A DNA stretch of 64,000 bases from a virus: positions 38,322 through 102,321 of the IMG/VR virus record IMGVR_UViG_3300037069_000769; one strand, given 5' to 3'. The translations under genes were made by a program, and so were the position numbers. Positions within the stretch are counted from its first letter, which is position 1, and each line of letters starts with the position of its first letter. The notes under the pieces were generated by a model. That model did no database searches. It was not told where the DNA came from and worked only from the letters and a program-made list of their open reading frames with translations. Below are positions 49,939 to 55,439 of this stretch, piece by piece.

Positions 49939-50890
49939 CGTTACGAAAGCAGTTAATGCTTGGGTTGATTCGTGGCCCAACCAGAACTCCTACACAGATT
50001 TCCTTCGAGCATCATCTCTGCATGGGGTGTGTCCGAGGGAGTTTGTGTTTAATTATTGGCAACCGAAGGCTAATCGCAGTTTCGACGCTAAGTCCCGTGT
50101 TCTCATGTCTATCGGGACTCATTTGCACTCATTGAAGCAGAACCAGGTTCTTGGACCCTTGGGCATTCTATGGGGCACTTGGAAGTACGTGGGCAGCTCT
50201 GAGGCTTTGAAGACCCACGAAGGGTTCCATCCTGACCCTGATGAAGCTGTATGGGCGATGGTACATGAGAAGGAGCAGAAGTGGGAGTATGTTGAGCCCG
50301 AGGTGTGGGATGAGAAGTATAGAATCAAAGGGCACATTGACGGGTTGATTGATGTTGGTAGGTTAGAGTGGTTGAATTCCAATCTGCCTCTGCTGAAGAA
50401 AGACCCGATTTCAACTTGCAAACGTTTGCACGCGATGGCTCCTACACAGCGAATGCTGTTTGAATTGAAGACAACTGGTAGTTTTGTCTTTGACAAGTTG
50501 GTAGCACCCAAAGACATTGCTGACTACTACCAGATGCAGGCGTGTATCTACCAGAGATTGATGGGCGTGTCTCATACTCTGTTCTGGTATGTGAATCGAG
50601 ATACTGCGGCGTCCAAGTTGTTGTTGTACGCTTACGATGCTGGCTGGTGGCGGGATGCTACAAGAAAGGCTAGGATCATTTGGGAGAGTATTAGAGATGA
50701 AGTCCTGCCGGAGGCATTGATGCCCTGTCACTCTCCAACTGATAAGCGTGCTAAGGAATGTGTGCACTGTCCAGTGTGCTTCGGGAAGTTGGACTTTAAG
50801 AAGTACGTTGAGTCGGGTAAGGAGAGAGCTGCTAAGGAAGGTCGAAAGTTGCTCGATTTGCGAGGGATTAGTTTTGAAACGCCTGCGTGA
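49790..50890 (+). CDS. PD-(D/E)XK nuclease (Cas4/RecB-like)
   Basis: 366 aa from GTG 49790, preceded by AGGAAGAGG; ATG 49907 is a possible shorter start. Catalytic pattern GHIDGLID with Asp184, then FELKT with Glu225 and Lys227, and Gln in ADYYQMQACIYQRL. Three cysteines at the C-terminus (CVHCPVC) plus an earlier Cys suggest an iron-sulphur cluster as in Cas4/AddB types. It lies in the recombination block. An exact palindrome at 50417 reads T-C-K-R-L-H. Confidence 0.72.
   Translation: MLEAFKLAETLKSAPSVPEAEVRSSSSTPVTLKDREAPKMLEIKNPALLNVTKAVNAWVDSWPNQNSYTDFLRASSLHGVCPREFVFNYWQPKANRSFDAKSRVLMSIGTHLHSLKQNQVLGPLGILWGTWKYVGSSEALKTHEGFHPDPDEAVWAMVHEKEQKWEYVEPEVWDEKYRIKGHIDGLIDVGRLEWLNSNLPLLKKDPISTCKRLHAMAPTQRMLFELKTTGSFVFDKLVAPKDIADYYQMQACIYQRLMGVSHTLFWYVNRDTAASKLLLYAYDAGWWRDATRKARIIWESIRDEVLPEALMPCHSPTDKRAKECVHCPVCFGKLDFKKYVESGKERAAKEGRKLLDLRGISFETPA
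50417..50430. repeat. Palindrome copy 21 (inside a gene)
   Basis: Exact copy in the nuclease gene, read as C-K-R-L-H. Confidence 0.95.
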
Positions 50891-51341
50891 TATAATCGAT
50901 CAGATAGAAGACACCGTTAAGGTGTTGCGGTCGTTTTATCTCTACGCCAGCATTAAACCTCAAGCTAAGCAGTCAGTGGCGTTTGGGAAAGGGCATGGGT
51001 TTACTCCACCCAAAAAGCGGGCCTACTTGAAGAATTTGGGTAAGAAGTTGGCAGAAAGTTACCCCACTCAAATGAAGGTATGTGGGCTCGTTCGTCTGAC
51101 TGTCCTGCTTTCGTTTCCTTGGCGAGAGACCGATTGTAAGAGTTTGCTGTGGGCGTTAATGGAAGAATCGCCTGATGTTGATAATCTCTACAAGCCTGTT
51201 GCTGATAGCTTGCAGGAGATATGCTTGAAGAATGACTCTCAAGTAGTGTCAATTCGGGTGCAGAAGATTAGGTCCGAGGATGTCGGAATTCTAGTCAAAG
51301 TCGAGGAAGTTATGGCAAATAGAGCAATTCAGCTAGGTTAG
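50874..51341 (+). CDS. RusA-like Holliday junction resolvase
   Basis: 155 aa from TTG 50874 (GAGGG upstream), overlapping the nuclease stop by 17 bases. VAFGKGHGFTPPKKRAYLKNLG at the N-terminus and PDVDNLYKPVADSLQ (D-x-D-N-x2-K) with a following DDSQV-like segment (NDSQVVSIRVQK) fit the RusA family. These enzymes cut four-way junctions before packaging. The start is the least certain part. Confidence 0.68.
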   Translation: MKRLRDIIDQIEDTVKVLRSFYLYASIKPQAKQSVAFGKGHGFTPPKKRAYLKNLGKKLAESYPTQMKVCGLVRLTVLLSFPWRETDCKSLLWALMEESPDVDNLYKPVADSLQEICLKNDSQVVSIRVQKIRSEDVGILVKVEEVMANRAIQLG

Positions 51342-51440
51342 GAAGACCTCTGTAAAGTGCCCTCCAGAGCGTGCGTTCAAAATTTCCGACTCACGTATCG
51401 CCAAACTTAGTCGTGCTGCTAGCGTGATCCCAGAGAATTT

Positions 51441-51465
51441 CGACAAATTTTATGGAATTTTGTCG
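51441..51465. promoter_or_regulatory. Inverted repeat upstream of the 51.5 kb promoter
   Basis: CGACAAA and TTTGTCG separated by 11 bases, ending eight bases before the -35. It could be an operator or the stem of an upstream terminator. The 100 bases before it (51342-51440) hold nothing I recognise. Confidence 0.5.
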
Positions 51466-51473
51466 GATTCCTC

Positions 51474-51502
51474 TTGACAACGATTTGTGCGTATGCTACT
51501 AT
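51474..51502 (+). promoter_or_regulatory. Sigma70-type promoter of the leader
   Basis: TTGACA (51474-51479), 17 bases, TACTAT (51497-51502) with TGC before it. Confidence 0.75.
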
Positions 51503-51582
51503 CGGATCATTGTTCGAGGTCTCAGGTTGAACCTCGTAGCCGGACACGCCTACCAGATAGTTTTTCAGAGAGAGTGTTGAAG

Positions 51583-51633
51583 ATGCTTGGTGCAATTGGT
51601 GTGAGTGCAAACGGTTTGCAAAATTCGTTATAA
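51583..51633 (+). CDS. Mini-ORF, possible leader peptide
   Basis: 16 codons (MLGAIGVSANGLQNSL) with GAGAGAG nine bases upstream. Its second half overlaps a palindrome variant. The Shine-Dalgarno and position in a promoter leader suggest real translation, perhaps regulatory. Confidence 0.4.
   Translation: MLGAIGVSANGLQNSL
51606..51620. repeat. Palindrome variant with one extra base
   Basis: TGCAAACGGTTTGCA: both half-sites exact, but spacing increased by one G at the centre. Confidence 0.6.
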
Positions 51634-51649
51634 ATCGGGGCGAAATTCC

Positions 51650-51678
51650 TTGACTTTCTGACCCGGAAATGCGATACT
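51650..51678 (+). promoter_or_regulatory. Promoter of the TGCGATA type
   Basis: TTGACT (51650-51655), 17 bases, GATACT (51673-51678) preceded by TGC. Member of the promoter group also seen near 53.6, 55.4, 61.3 and 62.5 kb. Confidence 0.75.
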
Positions 51679-51725
51679 TAACTTATCAAACGTAATGTAT
51701 CGCAACCCCAGAAAGGAAGGAAAAC

Positions 51726-51929
51726 ATGCCAGCCGACAACTTGCGAATCGGAACTTACAAGGGTCAGCCTATGGTAGTCTTCGGACCGGCTGACGACAAG
51801 TTCCCCTTCCAATTCCAGAAGGGGAAGGCCGCGAAGATCGTTGAGGCGATTGCTGCTCATGGGTTGCATCAGGTGCTGGAGTCGATCTACACGGTCGCTG
51901 GGGTGCCGATGCCGTCCGATCTGTGCTAA
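51726..51929 (+). CDS. Small hypothetical protein
   Basis: 67 aa, ATG with AAGGAAGG upstream, first gene after the 51650 promoter. YKGQPMVVFGPADDKFPFQFQKGKAAKIVEAIAAHG suggests a strand-helix fold; no family recognised. Confidence 0.65.
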   Translation: MPADNLRIGTYKGQPMVVFGPADDKFPFQFQKGKAAKIVEAIAAHGLHQVLESIYTVAGVPMPSDLC

Positions 51930-51935
51930 GGGATT

Positions 51936-51949
51936 TGCAAACGTTTGCA
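51936..51949. repeat. Palindrome copy 22
   Basis: Exact copy seven bases after a stop codon and 42 bases before the ATG at 51992. Confidence 0.95.
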
Positions 51950-51991
51950 AGTCGTACTTTCAACCAACTGTAGCTGTTAGGAGAGTGTGTC

Positions 51992-53026
51992 ATGGCCAAG
52001 AAAACGAAAAGTTCGTCCGGCGTGGTGCCGGCTGACAAGACCCTGCCCGCAACGGGCGAAACGAAGGAAGCGAGTACGAAGATGAGTGACGAAGTGACCA
52101 CTACCCCTGCTCCCGAAGTGGCCGGCGAGGCCGAAGTGCTGACTCCGGAAGCTGAAACGAAGATCATCACGACCGGCAAGGCGACCGATCTGCTCGCCGA
52201 AGGTGGTGGGGTGTTTCTCCCGTCGGCCCTGAAGGGCGTGACCGATTTGGCCCAGCGTCAGGAGATGACCCGCCAGTACATCAAGCAGGCGGCTCAGGTC
52301 AGCGATCGGCTGAACCTCGTGGCCGGCGAGCTGCTGTTCGAGTGTGCCAAGAACGCCTACTGGAAGGAGTGGGAGTTCACCGACGAGAAGGGCGAGACCC
52401 GCAAGTACGCCAAGTTCGAGGAGTACTGCGATCACGAGTTCTCGCTCGGCTACCGGAAGGCCATGTACCTGATCTCGATGTACGAGAAGTTCATCGTCGA
52501 GCTGGACCTGCCCATCGACGTGCTCGGAGGTCTCGACTGGTCGAAGGCCAAGGAACTGGTGCCGGTCATCACGAAGGAGAATGCGGCAGACCTGCTCGAC
52601 AAGGCCAGCCACATGACCTTCAAGCAGGTGCAGGAACTGGCGAAGTCGATGAAGGCCGCGGCGAAGACCGGCACTGCCGGTGCTGCGACCGGAGCGTCCG
52701 AGCCCGCCGAGGTGAAGGAGAAGATCGCTTTCACGGTCCCGAAGGAGAAGGCCGAGACGATCCGTGCGGCACTCGCTCTGGCCGAAAGCCTGTCCGGGTC
52801 CGCTGATCCGGGAAGTCAGCTCGATTTCATCTGCTCCGACTTTACGGCCTCTTCCAGCGGCATGGGCACCGATGGTGCTCTCTCCAAGCTCGATGTCATC
52901 ATCAAGAACATCGAGCGGACGTTCCACGTCAAGCTGGAGATCACCAGTGTCGATGCCGATCACTACAAGACGGCTGCGGCTCCCGAAGTCCCCGCCGAGG
53001 GCGAAGTGCTCACTCCCGGTGCGTAG
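51992..53026 (+). CDS. Abundant-looking DNA-associated protein, DUF3102-like core
   Basis: 344 aa, ATG with AGGAGAG upstream. Clearly GC-richer with G/C-ending codons, like the capsid gene, suggesting strong expression. Residues about 110-165 (LLFECAKNAYWKEWEF..YAKFEEYCDHEFSLGYRKAMYLISMYEKF) resemble the DUF3102/ParB-linked helical domain that reads as a substrate- or DNA-binding helix bundle. Related APEV.GEAEVLTP and APEVPAEGEVLTP segments stand near both ends. Role unknown; a chromatin-like or regulatory role is possible. Confidence 0.55.
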   Translation: MAKKTKSSSGVVPADKTLPATGETKEASTKMSDEVTTTPAPEVAGEAEVLTPEAETKIITTGKATDLLAEGGGVFLPSALKGVTDLAQRQEMTRQYIKQAAQVSDRLNLVAGELLFECAKNAYWKEWEFTDEKGETRKYAKFEEYCDHEFSLGYRKAMYLISMYEKFIVELDLPIDVLGGLDWSKAKELVPVITKENAADLLDKASHMTFKQVQELAKSMKAAAKTGTAGAATGASEPAEVKEKIAFTVPKEKAETIRAALALAESLSGSADPGSQLDFICSDFTASSSGMGTDGALSKLDVIIKNIERTFHVKLEITSVDADHYKTAAAPEVPAEGEVLTPGA

Positions 53027-53114
53027 TCTCCGGGCCTGAGTGAGGAACATTCCTTGCAAGGGGTTGCAGGAAGATGGGGAGTGGGGATTCGTTCCCTGCT
53101 CCCCATTCCTGTTT

Positions 53115-53128
53115 TGCAAACGTTTGCA
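53115..53128. repeat. Palindrome copy 23
   Basis: Exact copy 16 bases before the ATG at 53145, with TTGGAG in the gap. Confidence 0.95.
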
Positions 53129-53144
53129 AATTTGGAGAAATCTA

Positions 53145-53627
53145 ATGAGAGTGCTAACTCTCCAAGCGATGAAGAAGTTCGTCAAGTTCCCCGCTTACCT
53201 GTACACCAAGGATAAGTTGCAGCACTGGTGTGACCGGCTCACCTTGGACGAAGATGGTAAGGTTCTGCGAAGTCGGTATGCTTTGACCGGCAATGTGTCC
53301 TGCATGTGCCAGCAGTTCGCGGAGAACTTCAATACTACCCGAACCTGCTTGCACTTGCAACTGTTGACCGGGAAGTTTCCGGACGTGCTGGGCATCAGTC
53401 GAGTTGAAGCCATCGACGAGTGGACAAAGTTGATTGCGGGATTGCGGGGAGAGCACCCCGATTTGGTACAGACTATTGACGGAGAGATGGCTGAGATAAA
53501 TGTCCCTGACATCGTTGAGGCTATTTTTGTCCGGATTGCCTCGCAAGCTAAAGACTTCGACAGGTTGATCTATCGAGCTGAAGCTGAGTCGGGCAGTTCG
53601 TATTGGGTGTGCCTCATTTCTTCGTAA
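53145..53627 (+). CDS. Hypothetical protein
   Basis: 160 aa from ATG 53145. Mixed helical sequence (MCQQFAENFNTTRTCLHLQLLTGKF, VDIVEAIFVRIASQAKDFDRL-type segments). No family recognised. Followed directly by a TGCGATA promoter. Confidence 0.6.
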   Translation: MRVLTLQAMKKFVKFPAYLYTKDKLQHWCDRLTLDEDGKVLRSRYALTGNVSCMCQQFAENFNTTRTCLHLQLLTGKFPDVLGISRVEAIDEWTKLIAGLRGEHPDLVQTIDGEMAEINVPDIVEAIFVRIASQAKDFDRLIYRAEAESGSSYWVCLISS

Positions 53628-53635
53628 ATCTCTCT

Positions 53636-53663
53636 TGACTTTTTGTCGCCGATGTGCGATAAT
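53636..53663 (+). promoter_or_regulatory. Promoter of the TGCGATA type
   Basis: TTGACT (53636-53641), 16 bases, GATAAT (53658-53663) preceded by GTGC. Drives the SWIM-MoxR gene. Confidence 0.8.
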
Positions 53664-53718
53664 ACTCCTACAAACGTCGGGTTCGGAAACGATTTTCGTA
53701 AGAAAGGATTAGGAGTAG

Positions 53719-55239
53719 ATGGCTGCAACCCCAATTAAGATGAACAAGGTGGTGGAGCTTTATATCCGGACGGGAGAGAGAACGTTCAAAGCCTTCCGCC
53801 TGATCGCATGGAAGTGCCGGGCATCTGCCGACTTGGAGGTCTTGTCTGTTGACGGAGACAAGGTCACAAAGGTCTCCTGCTCATGTGTGAAGTTCAAGGC
53901 CGAAAGTAAGTGCGATCACTCTGCTGCCCTGATCGGAGGTGTGTCTTATGCGGCCACGTCTCACGATGGGTGGAGTGAGATTGAGACTGTCGGCACGATG
54001 CGGGCCACCCTCAAGCGAACTGCCCTGATCGCTGACGATGTTCACGGTCTCGGAGTGCTGGCTGTTGTTCACCCGTCGCTGCCCGATCTGAACTTGGTGA
54101 ACTTTGGCTGGTTGATGTCGAACGCTGTGACTGAGGGCATTCGAGCCCAGACTGGCACCCTACGGCCTCAGCGGTTGTTTGACGAGAGCGTGCTGTCTGT
54201 TGAGAAGGGCTTTACGTTCGAGCATGCTGAGGTGACCGCCAAAGGTAAAGCCTGTACGGCGACTCAGTCCGAGGATGACGTTAAGCACATCATTACGGAG
54301 TTCGGGTTGTCTGAGTTCAAAGGATTTGCTCACGTCTCGGGAGGGATTCCGATGGGTGAGTCCTCTGAGCCCGAGCCTCCGGCCAGCAAGGCCCCGAGCA
54401 AAGCTAAGCCGTGGAACGACATCAAGCGTCCTGATCCCAGTACGTTCTACGTTGATCGGGATACGTGGACCCAGATGGTCTACGGTATGTTGAACGGCAA
54501 GAACATTCTGCTGACCGGACCGTCGGGGTCTGGAAAATCTGAGTTGTGTTATCAGGTGGCTGCTGCCTGCGGTCGCAAGCTGGAAGCGTTCAACATGGGG
54601 GCCATGAGTGAGCCTCGCACCAGCCTGATCGGTAACACTCACTTCGACCGAGAGAAGGGGACATGGTTTGCTATGTCCCGGTTTGCCCGAGGTGTGCAGA
54701 CGCCTAACGGAGTAATCTTGTTGGACGAGATGACCCGCTCTGATCGTGGAGCGTTCAACATTCTGCTGCCGCTGCTGGACCGTCAGGGCTATTTGGCTCT
54801 CGATGAATCCGAGGATGCGACAGTGATTCGCAAGGCTGAGGGTGTGTGCTTCCTCGTTACTGCGAATATCGGTATGGAGTACACTGGCACTGAAGCGATG
54901 GACAAGGCGGTGCTGGATCGCAATGCCATCGTGATTGACATGCAGTTTCCGCCTGCCGCCAGCGAAGTGCAGGTCTTGCTGGGTCGATGTCACGGTCTCT
55001 CCAACTTGCTCGCGAAGCGGTTGGTGGACTTGGCCGAGAGCCAGCGGCAACTGTGGCGTTCAGGAGACATGCAAACGGCGATCAGCACCCGAATGCTCAT
55101 TGAGGCTGGTGAGCAGATTTCGCGGGGAATGGACTTCAAGTTGGCCTGTAGGTTCTGTGTCGAGAATCACTTCTCCAACGAGGGTGATGACGACTCGGAG
55201 CGAACCAAGGTCAAGCAGCTTGTTCAGAAGGGCGGCTGA
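53719..55239 (+). CDS. MoxR-type AAA+ ATPase with N-terminal SWIM zinc finger
   Basis: 506 aa, ATG with AGGATTAGGAG upstream. A SWIM-type finger near residues 54-67 (Cys54-x-Cys56-x8-Cys65-x-His67), then a spacer with Pro/Ala/Lys, then an AAA+ core: Walker A GPSGSGKS (267-274; Lys273), Walker B LLDE (Asp336-Glu337), sensor-like FLVTANIG, and a late arginine-containing stretch. MoxR/CobS ATPases act as unfoldases that work with VWA partners; the next large gene is such a partner. A SWIM finger on a MoxR protein is not something I know as usual. Confidence 0.78.
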   Translation: MAATPIKMNKVVELYIRTGERTFKAFRLIAWKCRASADLEVLSVDGDKVTKVSCSCVKFKAESKCDHSAALIGGVSYAATSHDGWSEIETVGTMRATLKRTALIADDVHGLGVLAVVHPSLPDLNLVNFGWLMSNAVTEGIRAQTGTLRPQRLFDESVLSVEKGFTFEHAEVTAKGKACTATQSEDDVKHIITEFGLSEFKGFAHVSGGIPMGESSEPEPPASKAPSKAKPWNDIKRPDPSTFYVDRDTWTQMVYGMLNGKNILLTGPSGSGKSELCYQVAAACGRKLEAFNMGAMSEPRTSLIGNTHFDREKGTWFAMSRFARGVQTPNGVILLDEMTRSDRGAFNILLPLLDRQGYLALDESEDATVIRKAEGVCFLVTANIGMEYTGTEAMDKAVLDRNAIVIDMQFPPAASEVQVLLGRCHGLSNLLAKRLVDLAESQRQLWRSGDMQTAISTRMLIEAGEQISRGMDFKLACRFCVENHFSNEGDDDSERTKVKQLVQKGG

Positions 55240-55250
55240 TCGGCTACGTT

Positions 55251-55264
55251 TGCAAACGTTTGCA
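55251..55264. repeat. Palindrome copy 24
   Basis: Exact copy one base before the ATG at 55266. Confidence 0.95.
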
Positions 55265-55265
55265 A

Positions 55266-55349
55266 ATGTTCGTGATCGCATATCTGATTGGAATGATTGT
55301 GCTTGCAGGATTGTGGGCAGTTCTTGGAGTGCGGATCAGAAAACTCTAA
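55266..55349 (+). CDS. 27-residue transmembrane peptide
   Basis: MFVIAYLIGMIVLAGLWAVL followed by GVRIRKL: one transmembrane helix and a basic end, the shape of small phage membrane peptides. The ATG follows the palindrome by one base, without a Shine-Dalgarno. It lies between the two partner genes. Real translation is likely but unproven. Confidence 0.45.
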   Translation: MFVIAYLIGMIVLAGLWAVLGVRIRKL

Positions 55350-55368
55350 AAAACGCTCGCAACTTCTA

Positions 55369-55397
55369 TTGACAATCAGAGTACAGCTTGCGATAAT
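55369..55397 (+). promoter_or_regulatory. Promoter of the TGCGATA type
   Basis: TTGACA (55369-55374), 17 bases, GATAAT (55392-55397) preceded by TTGC. Drives the HExxH-VWA gene. Confidence 0.82.
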
Positions 55398-55439
55398 ATA
55401 TCGGTAGTCGATTCCCGCAACCCCGCAGGAGCAGGTATT

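Larger units (their letters stand above)
51510..51649 (+). promoter_or_regulatory. Leader with hairpin and mini-ORF
   Basis: The expected transcript starts near 51509 and first forms CGAGGT/ACCTCG (51515-51536). A mini-ORF with GAGAGAG follows at 51583-51633. A palindrome variant with one extra central base lies at 51606-51620. Then a second promoter begins. Confidence 0.5.

Noticed and set aside
50868-50896. TATAAT at 50891 as a promoter for the resolvase gene
   Set aside because: The matching -35 would be TTAGTT, with only two of six key bases; the site is inside coding sequence.
52764-53039. Alternative + and - frames over the GC-rich gene at 52-53 kb
   Set aside because: High GC lowers stop frequency; the frames show only Arg/Ala/Ser-rich shadow sequence.
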